DNA of 64,000 nt, from assembly GCF_016342275.1 (NCBI RefSeq), contig NZ_JAEIOT010000008.1, forward strand, positions 1-64,000, read 5' to 3'. A program made the position numbers and the translations under genes. Each line of letters starts with the position of its first letter. Within the stretch, counting starts at the first letter, position 1. Below are positions 35,767 to 46,537 of this stretch, in pieces. Origin of the DNA: Corynebacterium marambiense (lineage in GTDB: Bacteria; Actinomycetota; Actinomycetes; Mycobacteriales; Mycobacteriaceae). Under the pieces are notes generated by a model, which did not search any database, had not been told where the DNA came from, and saw only the letters and a program-made list of their open reading frames with translations.

Positions 35767-36524
35767 ATGCAGTTTATTTCTTGGCTCACGTCTCAAAGCG
35801 GCGTATCGCTCCTGGTCTCCCTCGTTGCCTTGTTCGGCGTGGTGTTGACGACATGGTGGCATAACCAGCGTGCAGACAAACGACCTATCGCCGACCAGGC
35901 GGACGAGGATAACAGGCGGAGAGCCGACGACGACCGGCGGGAGCGTGAGCGACAGGAAAACTGTGGCGTGATGATCTAGCACGTCAACGCGCCGCCGTAG
36001 TCACGTGCATACGGGCCATCAGGGACGCGGAGATCCACTTCCAGAATGTGGTCATGGAAAAGGCATTCGCAGACCCGGCTACCGTCGCTACGGATACCTT
36101 CGCGCAACGCGTCCTGGAAACCTGCAAGGCAACCGCTCTCGCCGACTTTTTCCATGTGTGTATGTTGGCTTCCGATGAGTTGGAACGTGAACTCACGCAG
36201 CCAAACGTGCGCGGGTGGGCTGTGCGATTGCGCAAGAAGATCGCAATTGAGTACAACGCTTTCGATGCCGAAAAACAACGGGGCGTTGGCCCCTGGATTG
36301 AGCGGGCCAATGCGCGGCCAGCCCTGAGCCTCGATGTGCAGAACTGCATGAGTGGGCTCGTGACGTCAGCTTTTGAGCACCTGCACCCATTCCCGACACC
36401 CGACGGTGCGTCCGCAATTTACGGCAACGGAATAGCGGGTATGCCGGTTACACCGAAAGCGACTAGGCCAGGTACCCGTGACCACGCGGACGCCCAACGG
36501 GTCAGGGAGAACAACGGTGACTAG
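35767..36524 (+). pseudogene. Membrane-anchored hypothetical protein, split by a one-base frameshift
   Basis: Two frames join into one protein. The first (from 35767) has a hydrophobic helix (GVSLLVSLVALFGVVLTTWW) and a highly charged Arg/Asp/Glu coiled-coil stretch, and stops at 35977-35979. The second frame continues without a start as LWRDDLARQRAAVVTCIRAI and runs to 36524. Adding one A to the four-A run at 35957-35960 restores a continuous frame of about 253 codons. No family function is known to me. Either a real frameshift mutation, a sequencing error in the A-run, or slippage expression. Confidence 0.75.
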
Positions 36525-36635
36525 TGAACAGGTCACCGCCGGAGACGCCGGGACTGCAGTACCGTCACCGCCACCGGTTCCCGCGGCAGACAGGAACTGA
36601 CGGCTGCTTCCTATCCGTGGTTCCACGACGTTTAA

Positions 36636-37613
36636 CTAGTCGGAGTCCTTGTGTCGGTGGGGCCAGCCCTGTTTACCGCGAGACGGCCGCTCCTTCTTCG
36701 GCGGTACCGGGGGCACGGCCGGTGGCTGATCCCCGGCGGCGGACAGCTGCCGGAGCAGTAGCTCCTGCTGCTCGGTCATCCGGCTGATCTGACCCCGGAG
36801 CTGGTCGACCTCGCGGCGCATCCCCTTGATCTCCCGGTTAACTGCCTGCTGCTGGTCCTGCAGCGCGGCGGTGTCCTCGTCCTCGACTTGCTGGACCAGC
36901 CACGACGCGAATGTGGCGGTGACAACACCGGCGACCGCGATACCACCCAGCATCACGGCGATTCCGATGTACCGGCCTCCGGTGGTCACCGGGGTAATGT
37001 CGCCGTACCCGACCGTCGTCACCGTCACTATCGACCACCAGACGGCGTCGAAGAAGGTAGCAATCTGTGAGTCTGGGTTGCCGTGCTCGACGTCGTAGAT
37101 GGACAGTGCGGATATCAGGATCAGCAGTACCGAGGCGACGCCGGTGTAGGCGGCCACCGTGACCCTTTTGTTCGACGCCGAGAACCGCTGGACCAGGAAG
37201 ATCACCGGCAGGATCCGCAGCAACCGCAGCGGCCGGAACCAGGGCAGCACCACCAGGAGGAACTCGTGGAAGTGCCGCCAGAACCACCGGGCGCGGTGCT
37301 CCGCGAGATACAACCGTGTGACGTAATCCACGATGAACGCCCACCAGGTCAACCACATGCCATACTCGGCGATGCGGGTCCAGCGGGCATCGGCCCTGCC
37401 GATGGACGCCCAGATGAACAAAATGAGGAAGATGATGGAGACGATGATCATCGGCCCCTCGACCCGCGCCTCCCACCGCTGCTGCGCGGGTGCATCCTCG
37501 GGTATTTCCGGATGGAAGAGCGTGAGGTAGGCGTACTTCAGGCGGGCCGGGAAGGACGCTCCCTGATCCGGGTCCGCTGTGGTCCGGGTGCTCTCGTCTG
37601 GGGTGGCGGGCAT
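36636..37613 (-). CDS. Voltage-gated-like potassium channel
   Basis: A 325-aa six-helix ion channel. Helices S1-S4 span about residues 55-170, with an Arg-containing S4 (RPLRLLRILPVIFLVQRF). A pore loop with the potassium filter TVTTVGYGD is near residue 217, then S6. The C-terminal 80 residues are a coiled coil (QDQQQAVNREIKGMRREVDQL) followed by a Pro/Lys/Arg-rich tail; no RCK/TrkA nucleotide-binding domain is present. It likely moves K+ across the cytoplasmic membrane. A CACACT -10-like box ends 7 bases before the ATG. Confidence 0.9.
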   Translation of the reverse strand: MPATPDESTRTTADPDQGASFPARLKYAYLTLFHPEIPEDAPAQQRWEARVEGPMIIVSIIFLILFIWASIGRADARWTRIAEYGMWLTWWAFIVDYVTRLYLAEHRARWFWRHFHEFLLVVLPWFRPLRLLRILPVIFLVQRFSASNKRVTVAAYTGVASVLLILISALSIYDVEHGNPDSQIATFFDAVWWSIVTVTTVGYGDITPVTTGGRYIGIAVMLGGIAVAGVVTATFASWLVQQVEDEDTAALQDQQQAVNREIKGMRREVDQLRGQISRMTEQQELLLRQLSAAGDQPPAVPPVPPKKERPSRGKQGWPHRHKDSD

Positions 37614-37640
37614 GACGATCAGTGTGCCATGCCCGGCGAA

Positions 37641-38117
37641 CTAACCCTTGTAGCGCTCGACGGAAGCCTGCAGGATCTTCTCGGCCTCGGCCTTGTCGCC
37701 CCAGCCTGCACCCTGAACCTCTTTGCCGGGCTCCAGATCCTTGTAATGGACGAAGAAGTGCTCGATCTCGTCGCGGAGGAAGGAGGAGACGTCGCCGATG
37801 TCCTGCAGGTGATCGAAGCGCGGATCATCCAGGACACAGAGCAGTTTGTCGTCGCCGCCGGCCTCATCCGTCATCTTGAACACACCGACGGTGCGGGCCT
37901 TGACGATGACACCGGGAAATACGGGCTCGGGCAGGATGACCAGTGCATCCATCGGGTCGCCGTCCTCGCCGAGGGTGTGATCGATGAAGCCGTAGTCGGC
38001 CGGATACGCCATCGGGGTGAACAGGTAGCGGTCCAGGTAGACCTTGCCCGTCTCGTGGTCGACCTCGTACTTATTGCGGGAACCCTTGGGGATCTCGATC
38101 GTGACTTCGATGCTCAT
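37641..38117 (-). CDS. ppa: Inorganic pyrophosphatase
   Basis: A 158-aa family I pyrophosphatase that splits pyrophosphate into phosphate in the cytoplasm. Conserved elements are [37 protein letters not shown] with the metal-binding Asp residues, and [14 protein letters not shown] and a late [13 protein letters not shown]. The ATG at 38117 is chosen because the family starts there ([12 protein letters not shown]); an in-frame ATG at 38153 would add 12 unusual residues. It is divergent from dacB. Confidence 0.96.
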   Translation of the reverse strand: MSIEVTIEIPKGSRNKYEVDHETGKVYLDRYLFTPMAYPADYGFIDHTLGEDGDPMDALVILPEPVFPGVIVKARTVGVFKMTDEAGGDDKLLCVLDDPRFDHLQDIGDVSSFLRDEIEHFFVHYKDLEPGKEVQGAGWGDKAEAEKILQASVERYKG

Positions 38118-38361
38118 GGCGTGTGTTGCCGTGTTCCTTTCCCTGCCTGCCACCCGACCGCGGAACCTGGGTGCCGTGGGAGGTGACGCAGGATCGACTG
38201 CTGTGGATTGAAATCGGGGCCGGATTCACCGGAACCCGTGGACACTCCCATCCTAGCCTTGGCGGTGCACCGCTCCGGCGGGGTGCACTAGGATCAGGCC
38301 CGCAACAGAAACGACCGGCGGCACGGGCACCGGGGCCGGACGATGCTCGGAAAGGGATGAC

Positions 38362-39672
38362 ATGGCGCGCACGGACTGGTGGTGGGTGATCTCCGCCGTC
38401 CTGGTGATGGCGACCGCAGGGGGAGTGACCACGGTCGCCGCACTTCGGGCGGAGGCCGACCGGGCGCTCACCCACGGGGCACCTCTCACTGTCTCCCGGC
38501 CCACCGAGGCGATCACCCCGGCGCCGACCGATGGCCAGCCTGACGGTGACGACCCGGACACGGTGGAGCTGGTGGCCCGACTCGACGGATTCGCCGCAGA
38601 TCCCCGGCTGGGCCACCTCGTCGGCTCCGTCACGGATGCCACGACGGGCGAGGTGATCTGGACCCGTGATGCGGGAGCGGAGGTGCGCCCGGCATCCACA
38701 GTGAAGGTCCTGACCGCCGCCGCAGCCCTGCTGACGTTCGGACCGGAACAGACGATCACGACCTCCGTCGTCGAGGGCCCCGAACCGGGTACCGCCGTCC
38801 TCGTCGGTGCGGGGGACGTCGATCTGGGGGCGGAGCAGCTGGACGAACTCGCCGCGGATATTCGGACGCACCTGCCGGGAGAAGACCCGGTCGACGTCTT
38901 CGTGGACACGACCAGATGGTCCGCGGACAACTTCGCCCCGGGCTGGTACCGGGACGATATCGCCGCCGGCTACATCACCCCCATGGATCCGGTGATGATG
39001 AACCGGGGGCTCGTCGACGCCGCGAACGCCCATGGGCCGCGCAGCGCCGAACCGGCCATCGACGTCTCTCGGGCGCTGGGGGAGCGGCTGGGTGCCCGGC
39101 GCTTCGGGTACACCACCGCTCCCACCGACAGCCGGATCCTCGCCTCGGTCACCTCGGCACCGTTAGCCGACCGCCTGGGTCTGATGATGCGGATGAGCGA
39201 CAACGTCGCCGCCGAGGCACTCGGCCGGGAACTGGCGCTCACCAGGGGGCTGCCCGCGGACGCCGCGGGAGCCGGGCGCGCGGTGCTCGACATCCTGCAG
39301 GAGCACGGGATCACTGTCTCCGCCGCCCGGCTCGACGATACCTCGGGACTGTCCGGGGAAGACCGGGTGTCGACGGGACTTCTCGACGCCGTGCTCACCG
39401 CGGCGGCGCGGGGAACGGAGCTCCGGCCGCTGCTGGACACCCTCCCAGTCGCAGCGGCGACCGGTACATTGAGCAACCGTTTCGACAACCGCGCCGGGCG
39501 TGGTTGGGTGCGGGCCAAGACCGGGACGCTGACCGATACGTCGGCGCTCGCCGGTACGGTGACCTCCGACAATGGTCGGGTCTACACCTTCGCGTTCATC
39601 TCCAACGGCTCCGAGATCCTGCCGGCCAGGGACGCCCTCGACGGGCTGGCTTCCGCGCTACGGGCCGGGTGA
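38362..39672 (+). CDS. dacB: D-alanyl-D-alanine carboxypeptidase/endopeptidase (PBP4-type)
   Basis: A 436-aa serine peptidase of the S13 family acting on peptidoglycan outside the membrane. An N-terminal hydrophobic segment (residues 7-28) serves as signal or anchor, followed by a polar linker. The catalytic motifs are S112-T-V-K115, S279-D-N281 and K386-T-G388. It removes terminal D-Ala or cuts cross-bridges. It is immediately followed by tilS, the usual actinobacterial order dacB-tilS-hpt-ftsH. Divergent from ppa. Confidence 0.93.
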   Translation: MARTDWWWVISAVLVMATAGGVTTVAALRAEADRALTHGAPLTVSRPTEAITPAPTDGQPDGDDPDTVELVARLDGFAADPRLGHLVGSVTDATTGEVIWTRDAGAEVRPASTVKVLTAAAALLTFGPEQTITTSVVEGPEPGTAVLVGAGDVDLGAEQLDELAADIRTHLPGEDPVDVFVDTTRWSADNFAPGWYRDDIAAGYITPMDPVMMNRGLVDAANAHGPRSAEPAIDVSRALGERLGARRFGYTTAPTDSRILASVTSAPLADRLGLMMRMSDNVAAEALGRELALTRGLPADAAGAGRAVLDILQEHGITVSAARLDDTSGLSGEDRVSTGLLDAVLTAAARGTELRPLLDTLPVAAATGTLSNRFDNRAGRGWVRAKTGTLTDTSALAGTVTSDNGRVYTFAFISNGSEILPARDALDGLASALRAG

Positions 39673-39679
39673 TCTGGAG

Positions 39680-40696
39680 GTGCCCGCACGGATCGGGGAG
39701 ATTACGCTGCCCCGTACCTGCCCCCACTTCCTCGCCTTGCGGCTCGCCGTGCGCCGGGCTGTCCCTGCCGAGCGTCCCGTGGTGGTCGGGGTCTCGGGGG
39801 GCCCCGATTCCCTGATGCTCGCCGCCGCCGCCCTGGCAGAGGGGGCGTCCGTGCACGCTGCCTGTGTCGACCACGGACTGCAGCTCGGCAGTGGGGAACG
39901 GGCGCGGACGGCGGCCGACCAGGTTCGCGCGATGGGAGGATCCGCCGAGGTCATTGCCGTTGATCCGGCCGTCCATCCGGGTGGGACGGAGGCAGCCGCC
40001 CGCGTCGCCAGGTACGCGGCCCTCGGGGCGGTTGCCACGCGGCTCGACACTGCCGTGTGGGTCGGGCACACCCTCGACGACCGTGCCGAGACCATGCTGC
40101 TCGGCGCGCTCCGCGGCCTCACCGGGGGACTCGCCGAGGTGGGGGTCGTCCCCGGAACCGCGGGCACAGATGACCCCGTTCCACTCATCCGTCCGTTCCT
40201 CCGGATCCGGCGCGCGGACACCGTCGGCGCCGCGCGGGAACTCGGCCTCACGCCGTGGCACGACCCGCACAACACCGACACCGCGTTCCGCCGCGTGGCG
40301 CTCCGGGCCCGGATCCTCCCGGCTCTCTCCGAGATTATCGGGGGAGACGCCGCACCCGCGCTCGCGGAGGCATCCGTCAAGGCGACGGAGGATTCCGACT
40401 TGCTCGACGCCCTCGCCGATGCGGCCCTGAGCAGACACCGTGGCGGTACGGACAACACAGCGACGGCGGGCTTGTCCGTGACCGTGGCGGAGGAACATCC
40501 TGCGGTGCGGCGAAGGGTCATCGCCCTGTTTCTCCGGGCGAACGGGGCGGCGGTCACCGCGCGTGCTTGCGAGGGCGTCGACCGGCTCCTAACCGACTGG
40601 CATGGGCAGGGACCGGTCGCGGTGGGTGGAACCACCGATGGGCGCAGGTTGGTTGTGACGCGCCGGGGTGGCATTCTGACTGTGGGGGCGCGTTGA
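39680..40696 (+). CDS. tilS: tRNA(Ile)-lysidine synthetase
   Basis: An enzyme of about 338 aa that converts C34 of the AUA-reading tRNA-Ile to lysidine, using ATP and lysine. The PP-loop motif is VVVGVSGGPDSLML (SGGxDS), followed by VDHGLQ, GHTLDDRAETMLL, and RRVALRARILPAL. The start is uncertain: the GTG at 39680 (8 bases after the dacB stop) is the first in-frame choice after dacB, while a start near LRLAVRR about 20 codons later is possible. Translation is probably coupled to dacB. Confidence 0.9.
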   Translation: MPARIGEITLPRTCPHFLALRLAVRRAVPAERPVVVGVSGGPDSLMLAAAALAEGASVHAACVDHGLQLGSGERARTAADQVRAMGGSAEVIAVDPAVHPGGTEAAARVARYAALGAVATRLDTAVWVGHTLDDRAETMLLGALRGLTGGLAEVGVVPGTAGTDDPVPLIRPFLRIRRADTVGAARELGLTPWHDPHNTDTAFRRVALRARILPALSEIIGGDAAPALAEASVKATEDSDLLDALADAALSRHRGGTDNTATAGLSVTVAEEHPAVRRRVIALFLRANGAAVTARACEGVDRLLTDWHGQGPVAVGGTTDGRRLVVTRRGGILTVGAR

Positions 40697-40759
40697 AAAC
40701 AGCCCGCGACCGGGCTCACCGTGCCGCGAGCGAACGACGATGAAGGGTCGACACACACC

Positions 40760-41344
40760 ATGCATGAACAGAAGAACAACCCTGTCCCCGATGGGCCTTA
40801 CGGAACCGACGTGGAGAAGGTCCTCGTCACCGAGGAGGACCTCCAACGCCGGGTGGCTGAAATGGCGGCGAAGGTCTCCGCCGAACACGCCGACGACGAG
40901 CAGGATCTCATCCTCATCGGTGTACTCAAGGGCGCCGTCTTCTTCATGACCGACTTCGCCCGGGCGCTCACCATCCCCTCCCAGATGGAGTTCATGGCGG
41001 TCTCTTCCTACGGCAACGCGAGCTCATCATCCGGAGTGGTGCGGATTATGAAGGATCTCGACCGGAATATCGACGGCCGCAACGTCCTCATCGTGGAGGA
41101 CATCATCGACTCCGGGCTCACGCTCTCCTGGCTGATCAAGAATCTGAAGAGCCGTGGGCCGAAGACCCTTGAGGTCATCTCCCTGCTCCGCAAGCCGGAG
41201 GCCGTCCGGGCGAAGGTCGACTTCTCCGACATCGGTTTCGACATCCCCAATGAGTTTGTCGTCGGCTACGGCCTCGATTATGCCGAGCGCTACCGTGACC
41301 TGCCCTATGTCGGCAGCCTGCACCCGAGCGTCTACGCAGATTGA
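40760..41344 (+). CDS. hpt: Hypoxanthine-guanine phosphoribosyltransferase
   Basis: A 194-aa purine salvage enzyme that makes IMP and GMP from hypoxanthine, guanine and PRPP. The PRPP loop is [17 protein letters not shown]; the other landmarks are [17 protein letters not shown] near the N-terminus and [20 protein letters not shown] at the C-terminus. The ATG at 40760 has a GAAGGG site and fits the family; 40721 would add 13 residues. Conserved neighbour of tilS and ftsH. Confidence 0.95.
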   Translation: MHEQKNNPVPDGPYGTDVEKVLVTEEDLQRRVAEMAAKVSAEHADDEQDLILIGVLKGAVFFMTDFARALTIPSQMEFMAVSSYGNASSSSGVVRIMKDLDRNIDGRNVLIVEDIIDSGLTLSWLIKNLKSRGPKTLEVISLLRKPEAVRAKVDFSDIGFDIPNEFVVGYGLDYAERYRDLPYVGSLHPSVYAD

Positions 41345-41532
41345 CCGCACCTGGCGGCTTCCCGGCACCGCACGGGTACCCTGTGTGTGAGCTGCGCCGG
41401 GGATAACTCTCTGGCGCCCCGTCCACCGGCACGCTATCCGTGCCCCGCAACGACTTGAAAAGAAAGGGCCCGGCGACCGCGCCCCGACGACACGACACAG
41501 CAGTCGGGACCGTCCGCCGGCTTGGCTTGTGA

Positions 41533-44184
41533 ATGGATAACAAGAAACTGCTGAGGATTGGCGCGATCGCCGCCGTCATCCTCGTCGCCCTGTACGTGAT
41601 GACCGTGCTCACCGACGACACCCGCGGCTACCGCAAAGTGGACACCTCCGTCGCGTTGACGCAGCTGGATGAACACAACGTCGCCGAGGCTCAGATCGAT
41701 GACCGTGAGCAGCAGATCCGGCTGAAACTCAAAGAGGACATCACCGTCGAGGAACGGGACGGCATCAGCGAGATCATCGCCGAGTATCCGGCCCGAACCA
41801 CCCCGGTGATCTTCGACAAGGTGCAGGCTGCCGATGCGGAGAAGTACACCACCAAGGTCACCCGCGAGAGCTTCCTCGGCTCGATGCTCAGCGTCATGCT
41901 GCCGATGCTCATCGTCTTCGGCCTACTGATCTTCTTCTTCTCCCGCATGCAGGGCGGCGGGATGGGCATGCTCGGCATCGGCGGGTCCCGGGCCAAGCAA
42001 CTCACCAAGGACATGCCCACCAACACATTCGAGGACGTCGCTGGCGCCGACGAGGCCGTCGACGAACTCCACGAGATCAAGGACTTCCTCCAGGACCCCT
42101 CCCGCTACGAGGCACTGGGTGCGAAGATCCCGCGTGGCGTTCTCCTCTATGGCCCGCCCGGAACCGGTAAGACGCTGCTCGCCCGTGCTGTCGCCGGTGA
42201 GGCAGGTGTGCCGTTCTACTCGATCTCCGGCTCCGATTTCGTCGAGATGTTCGTCGGTGTCGGTGCCTCCCGCGTCCGTGACCTGTTCAAGCAGGCCCGG
42301 GAGAACAGCCCCTGCATCATCTTCGTCGACGAGATCGACGCCGTCGGACGGCAGCGTGGCTCCGGCATGGGCGGCGGTCACGACGAACGGGAACAGACAC
42401 TCAACCAGCTGCTCGTCGAGATGGACGGTTTCGGCGACCGCGAGGGTGTCATCCTCATCGCCGCCACCAACCGCCCCGACATCCTCGACCCCGCGCTCCT
42501 GCGCCCCGGTCGCTTCGACCGTCAGATCCCGGTCACTAATCCCGATCTCAAGGGTCGCGAGATGATCCTCAAGGTCCACGCCAAGGGCAAGCCCCTGGCC
42601 CCGGACGCCGACCTGAACTCCCTCGCTAAACGCACCGCAGGCATGTCCGGTGCCGATCTGGCGAACGTCCTCAACGAGGCGGCGCTGCTGACCGCCCGCA
42701 TCGGCGGCAACGTCATCACCGCGGACGCCCTGGAGGAGGCCACCGACCGCGTCGTCGGCGGCCCGCGCCGCTCCAGCAAGATCATCTCCGAGCACGAGAA
42801 GAAGGTCACCGCCTACCACGAGGGCGGCCATACGCTCGCCGCCTGGGCGATGAAGGACATCGAACGCGTCTACAAGGTCACCATCCTCGCCCGTGGCCGC
42901 ACCGGCGGCCACGCCATGACCGCAGCCGAGGACGACAAGGGCATGTACAACCGCTCCGAGCTGTTCGCCCGCCTGGTGTTCTCCATGGGCGGCCGCGCCG
43001 CCGAGGAACTCGTCTTCGGACAGCCCACCACCGGCGCATCCTCCGACATCGAGCAGGCCACCAAGATCGCCCGCGCGATGCTCACCGAGTACGGCATGTC
43101 CCCGGAGCTCGGCACCGTCAAATACGGCGAGGAACAAGGTGACCCCTTCTCCGGGCGGGGCGTCGGCGGCAGTCTCGACTATTCGCCGACCGTGGCCGCC
43201 ACGATCGACGAGCAGACCCGGTACCTGCTGGACAAGGCACACCGCGAGGCGTACGGCATCCTGCGGGACAACCGGGAGACCCTCGACCGGCTCGCCGCGA
43301 AGCTCCTGGAGAAAGAGACCCTGCGCCGTCCGGACCTGGAGGCACTGTTCACCGACATCACCCCGCGGGAACCACTGGAGGTATTCCGTGGCGAGGACAC
43401 CGACTTCCCGCGCCAGTTCGGCCATGAACCGGTGAAGACCCCCACGGAACTCGCCATCGAACGCGGCGAGGAACCCCCGAAGAGATTCTCCCTCCTGGAG
43501 GCTTCGAAGGCGGCACGCGCCCGCCGAGAGAAGCAGCTCGCCGCACTCGGCGGCCCCGCCCCGGTGCAGAACTCCCACGGTGACCCCGCGCCCGGAGGAC
43601 ACGCCGCAGAGCAGGATCGGGAAGCCCGCCCGGAGCCGCAGGCGAACACCGGCTTCGGCTACGGCGACGCCACCGGATCTCACGCGGTCGATCCTGTCCG
43701 GGATGCCAGCGACGACGATTCCACCCGCATCGGGAAGCACGCCCTGCCGTCCACGGATGGCCGCGCGGGGGACACCGGTTCCACCACCCCGACCTACGGT
43801 GGCACTCCACCGCCGCCCGGCTGGTCGGCTCCGGGGTGGCCCCCGCGTGACGCATCGCGGCTCAACCCGTACGCACCTGGTACAGGCCAGGAGACGGCGG
43901 AACGCCGCGCACCCGGCCAACACCCGGGGATGGCCTCCTACGGTCCCGGTGAACCGGAGACCGGGGTGGAGGGACTGCAGACCTACTCCGCTCCGGGGGG
44001 CGACGGCGAACTGATCGGTTTCCGTCTGCCCGACCATGAACAACCCGAGCACGCTCCGGGACAGGGGGACCACAGTGACGAGGACGTCTCCGAGGCTCCG
44101 TCATCGAGTCCAACCGACGTGATCGGTTTCGGGGAGACCACCACCGAACCACCCCGGGAGGATGACGATGAGCGACGGGATTGA
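41533..44184 (+). CDS. ftsH: ATP-dependent zinc metalloprotease FtsH with long C-terminal tail
   Basis: An 883-aa membrane protease. Two helices (residues 7-24 and 117-136) enclose a short extracytoplasmic domain. The AAA module has Walker A GPPGTGKT at 207-214 and Walker [10 protein letters not shown] at 262-270. The zinc site is HEGGH at 429-433. It degrades misfolded and regulatory membrane proteins. About 220 C-terminal residues beyond the core are low-complexity (Gly, Pro, Asp, Thr), as in other corynebacteria. The tail overlaps the start of folE by 17 bases. No clear ribosome-binding site precedes the ATG. Confidence 0.95.
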   Translation: MDNKKLLRIGAIAAVILVALYVMTVLTDDTRGYRKVDTSVALTQLDEHNVAEAQIDDREQQIRLKLKEDITVEERDGISEIIAEYPARTTPVIFDKVQAADAEKYTTKVTRESFLGSMLSVMLPMLIVFGLLIFFFSRMQGGGMGMLGIGGSRAKQLTKDMPTNTFEDVAGADEAVDELHEIKDFLQDPSRYEALGAKIPRGVLLYGPPGTGKTLLARAVAGEAGVPFYSISGSDFVEMFVGVGASRVRDLFKQARENSPCIIFVDEIDAVGRQRGSGMGGGHDEREQTLNQLLVEMDGFGDREGVILIAATNRPDILDPALLRPGRFDRQIPVTNPDLKGREMILKVHAKGKPLAPDADLNSLAKRTAGMSGADLANVLNEAALLTARIGGNVITADALEEATDRVVGGPRRSSKIISEHEKKVTAYHEGGHTLAAWAMKDIERVYKVTILARGRTGGHAMTAAEDDKGMYNRSELFARLVFSMGGRAAEELVFGQPTTGASSDIEQATKIARAMLTEYGMSPELGTVKYGEEQGDPFSGRGVGGSLDYSPTVAATIDEQTRYLLDKAHREAYGILRDNRETLDRLAAKLLEKETLRRPDLEALFTDITPREPLEVFRGEDTDFPRQFGHEPVKTPTELAIERGEEPPKRFSLLEASKAARARREKQLAALGGPAPVQNSHGDPAPGGHAAEQDREARPEPQANTGFGYGDATGSHAVDPVRDASDDDSTRIGKHALPSTDGRAGDTGSTTPTYGGTPPPPGWSAPGWPPRDASRLNPYAPGTGQETAERRAPGQHPGMASYGPGEPETGVEGLQTYSAPGGDGELIGFRLPDHEQPEHAPGQGDHSDEDVSEAPSSSPTDVIGFGETTTEPPREDDDERRD

Positions 44185-44746
44185 TCTGGAACGCGCCGCC
44201 GCGGCGGTCAGGGAACTGCTCATCGCCGTGGGAGAGGATCCGGATCGGGAGGGACTGCGGGAGACCCCCGACCGGGTCGCCCGCGCCTACGCCGAAGTGT
44301 TCGCGGGACTGCATTCGGACCCGTCCGAGGTGCTTGCCAAGACCTTCAACGAGGATCATCAGGAACTCGTTCTCGTCCGCGACATACCCATCTACTCAAC
44401 CTGCGAGCACCACCTCGTGCCATTCTTCGGAGTTGCGCACATCGGGTACATCCCCGGGAAGAACGGACAGGTCACCGGCCTGTCCAAACTCGCTCGCCTG
44501 GCGGATCTCTACGCCAAGCGTCCCCAGGTCCAGGAACGTCTCACCCGGCAGATCGCCGATTCCCTCGTTGCGCGGCTCAACCCGCAGGCCGTCATCGTCG
44601 TGATCGAGTGCGAACACCTGTGCATGGCCATGCGGGGAATCCGCAAGCCCGGGGCGACGACTATGACCTCCGCCGTCCGCGGTGGCTTCCAGCACAACGC
44701 CGCCTCCCGCGCCGAGGCGCTGAGCCTCATCCGGGCGAAGCAGTGA
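44168..44746 (+). CDS. folE: GTP cyclohydrolase I
   Basis: A 192-aa zinc enzyme that makes dihydroneopterin triphosphate from GTP, the first folate step. Conserved: [18 protein letters not shown], the zinc ligands in [12 protein letters not shown] and [12 protein letters not shown], and [21 protein letters not shown]. The ATG at 44168 is preferred to the one at 44162 because of its spacing from GGGAGG (44156-44161). The gene overlaps the ftsH end and its own stop overlaps the folP GTG. Confidence 0.96.
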   Translation: MSDGIDLERAAAAVRELLIAVGEDPDREGLRETPDRVARAYAEVFAGLHSDPSEVLAKTFNEDHQELVLVRDIPIYSTCEHHLVPFFGVAHIGYIPGKNGQVTGLSKLARLADLYAKRPQVQERLTRQIADSLVARLNPQAVIVVIECEHLCMAMRGIRKPGATTMTSAVRGGFQHNAASRAEALSLIRAKQ

Positions 44747-45621
44747 GCGGCGGGTCCGGGCCACGACCGGCCCGTCGGCTCCCGGACGGGCTCCCCGTCC
44801 GGGATCGGTGTCTGGTCATGGGCATCGTCAACGTCACGGAGGACTCCTTCTCCGACGGTGGCCGATACCTCGACCCCGAGGTGGCGGTTGCACACGCCCG
44901 CGAGCTTGTCGCGCTTGGAGCGGACATCATCGACGTCGGTGGGGAATCGACTCGGCCCGGCGCCGTGCGGGTCGACCCGGAGGTGGAACTGCGCCGGACC
45001 GCCCCGGTGATCCGGGCACTCGCCGCGGAGGGGATCCCGACGTCAGTCGACACGATGCGGGCCAGCGTCGCCGCAGCCGCCGTGGAGGCCGGTGTCTCCC
45101 TCATCAACGACGTCTCCGGCGGTCACGCCGATCCGGACATGTTCGGGGTCATGGCGCAGTCCGGGCTCCCGGTCTGCCTCATGCACTGGAAGACGGTCCG
45201 ATTTGGGGATGCCTCGGGAGCCGCGCACACCGACGGCGACGTCGTCGCCGACGTGCGGCGCAGGCTCGGGAGCCTCGCGGGGGAGGCACAGGCTGCGGGG
45301 ATCGCCCCACACAACATCATCATCGATCCCGGGCTCGGCTTCGCCAAGACACCGGCGGACAACTGGGCGCTGCTCGGGGCACTTCCGGACTTCACCGCGG
45401 GGCCTTACCCTGTTCTCGTGGGCGCGTCCCGGAAACGGTTCCTCGCCGCGGTTCGGAGCGACCGTGGATTGGCGGGGTCCGCGGACCCCGCGACAGCGGC
45501 GGTCACCACGCTCTCCGCGCACCACGGCGCGTGGGCCGTCCGAGTCCACGACGTCGCGGTCTCCCGCGACGCGGTGGATGTCGCCGCAGCCTGGCGGATG
45601 GGCGGCTCGGGACATGAGTGA
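44743..45621 (+). CDS. folP: Dihydropteroate synthase
   Basis: A 292-aa TIM-barrel enzyme that joins p-aminobenzoate to dihydropterin pyrophosphate; it is the sulfonamide target. Signature sequences are [46 protein letters not shown] and VGASRKRFL. The GTG at 44743 overlaps the folE stop. The next gene is folB, so the folate enzymes are coupled. Confidence 0.96.
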   Translation: MSGGSGPRPARRLPDGLPVRDRCLVMGIVNVTEDSFSDGGRYLDPEVAVAHARELVALGADIIDVGGESTRPGAVRVDPEVELRRTAPVIRALAAEGIPTSVDTMRASVAAAAVEAGVSLINDVSGGHADPDMFGVMAQSGLPVCLMHWKTVRFGDASGAAHTDGDVVADVRRRLGSLAGEAQAAGIAPHNIIIDPGLGFAKTPADNWALLGALPDFTAGPYPVLVGASRKRFLAAVRSDRGLAGSADPATAAVTTLSAHHGAWAVRVHDVAVSRDAVDVAAAWRMGGSGHE

Positions 45622-45653
45622 ACAGCAACTGGAAGGACGGGAATCTCCCCAAC

Positions 45654-46040
45654 ATGGCTGACAGAATCGAACTCAGGGGACTGAAGGTACACGGGCGGCA
45701 CGGTGTGCTGTCCGCGGAACGCGCTGCAGGGCAGGAATTCATCGTCGACCTGACCTGCTGGCTGGACTTCACCGCCGCCGCGGCGGGCGACGACTTGGAC
45801 CGCACCGTCGACTACTCCGAGCTCGCGCAGCTCGCGCACAAGATCGTCGCGGGCAGCCCCCGAGACCTCATCGAGACCGTCGCCGCCGAGATCGCCGACA
45901 CGGCGATGGGAACCTTCACGCAGCTCTACGCCATCGAGGTGACGGTGCACAAGCCACACGCACCGATCCCGCTCGACTTCGACGACGTGGCCGTCGTGGC
46001 GCGGCGTTCTCGTGGCGGCCGGGGGCAGGGGCAGCCCTGA
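45654..46040 (+). CDS. folB: Dihydroneopterin aldolase
   Basis: A 128-aa enzyme that cleaves dihydroneopterin to hydroxymethyl-dihydropterin. It starts [19 protein letters not shown], has [12 protein letters not shown] and [14 protein letters not shown], and ends with a Lys/His motif [10 protein letters not shown]. The ATG at 45654 fits the family N-terminus although the best Shine-Dalgarno-like stretch is about 15 bases away; a GTG at 45618 overlapping the folP end is an alternative start. Its stop overlaps the folK ATG by one base. Confidence 0.94.
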   Translation: MADRIELRGLKVHGRHGVLSAERAAGQEFIVDLTCWLDFTAAAAGDDLDRTVDYSELAQLAHKIVAGSPRDLIETVAAEIADTAMGTFTQLYAIEVTVHKPHAPIPLDFDDVAVVARRSRGGRGQGQP

Positions 46041-46537
46041 TGCGCGCGGTCCTGTCAGTGGGAGCCAACCTCCACGAGGCGGCCCGCGCCGTGGACGGCG
46101 TCTTGCGCCACTTCGCCCCGGAGACGGTCTCCGCCTCGCCGGTGTACGACACCGCGCCCTGGGGGGTGACGGATCAGCCCGATTTCGCCAACGCGGTCGT
46201 CATCATCGACACCACCGATGCGCCCGGGGAACTGCTCGACCGCTGTCAGGCGCTCGAGAACGCCGCCGGCCGGGTCCGCGAGCTCCGGTGGGGGCCCCGG
46301 ACACTGGACGTCGACATCGTACAATGCGTCGCCGCAGACGGTTCCGAGATTCACAGTGACACCGAACGCCTCACACTGCCGCACCCGCACGCCCATGAGC
46401 GGGCGTTCGTCCTGGTGCCGTGGCTCGCCGCCGACCCCGGGGCAGTGCTCGCCGGGGTGCCTGTGGCAACGCTGGTCGACGGGTTGCCGTCCGCGGACGT
46501 CGCCGGGGTGCGGTTACCGGAGGAGCGGCGACCGTGA
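46040..46537 (+). CDS. folK: Hydroxymethyldihydropterin pyrophosphokinase
   Basis: A 165-aa enzyme that transfers pyrophosphate from ATP to hydroxymethyl-dihydropterin. It has the SVGANLHEA start, VYDTAPWGVTDQPDFANAV, RELRWGPRTLDVDIV with the metal-binding Asp pair, and LPHPHAHERAFVLVPWL. It overlaps folB by one base and the DUF3180 gene by four. Confidence 0.95.
   Translation: MRAVLSVGANLHEAARAVDGVLRHFAPETVSASPVYDTAPWGVTDQPDFANAVVIIDTTDAPGELLDRCQALENAAGRVRELRWGPRTLDVDIVQCVAADGSEIHSDTERLTLPHPHAHERAFVLVPWLAADPGAVLAGVPVATLVDGLPSADVAGVRLPEERRP

Noticed and set aside
41923..44073. 716-codon minus-strand frame opposite ftsH
   Set aside because: Shadow of ftsH codon use; no family features and no ribosome-binding site.
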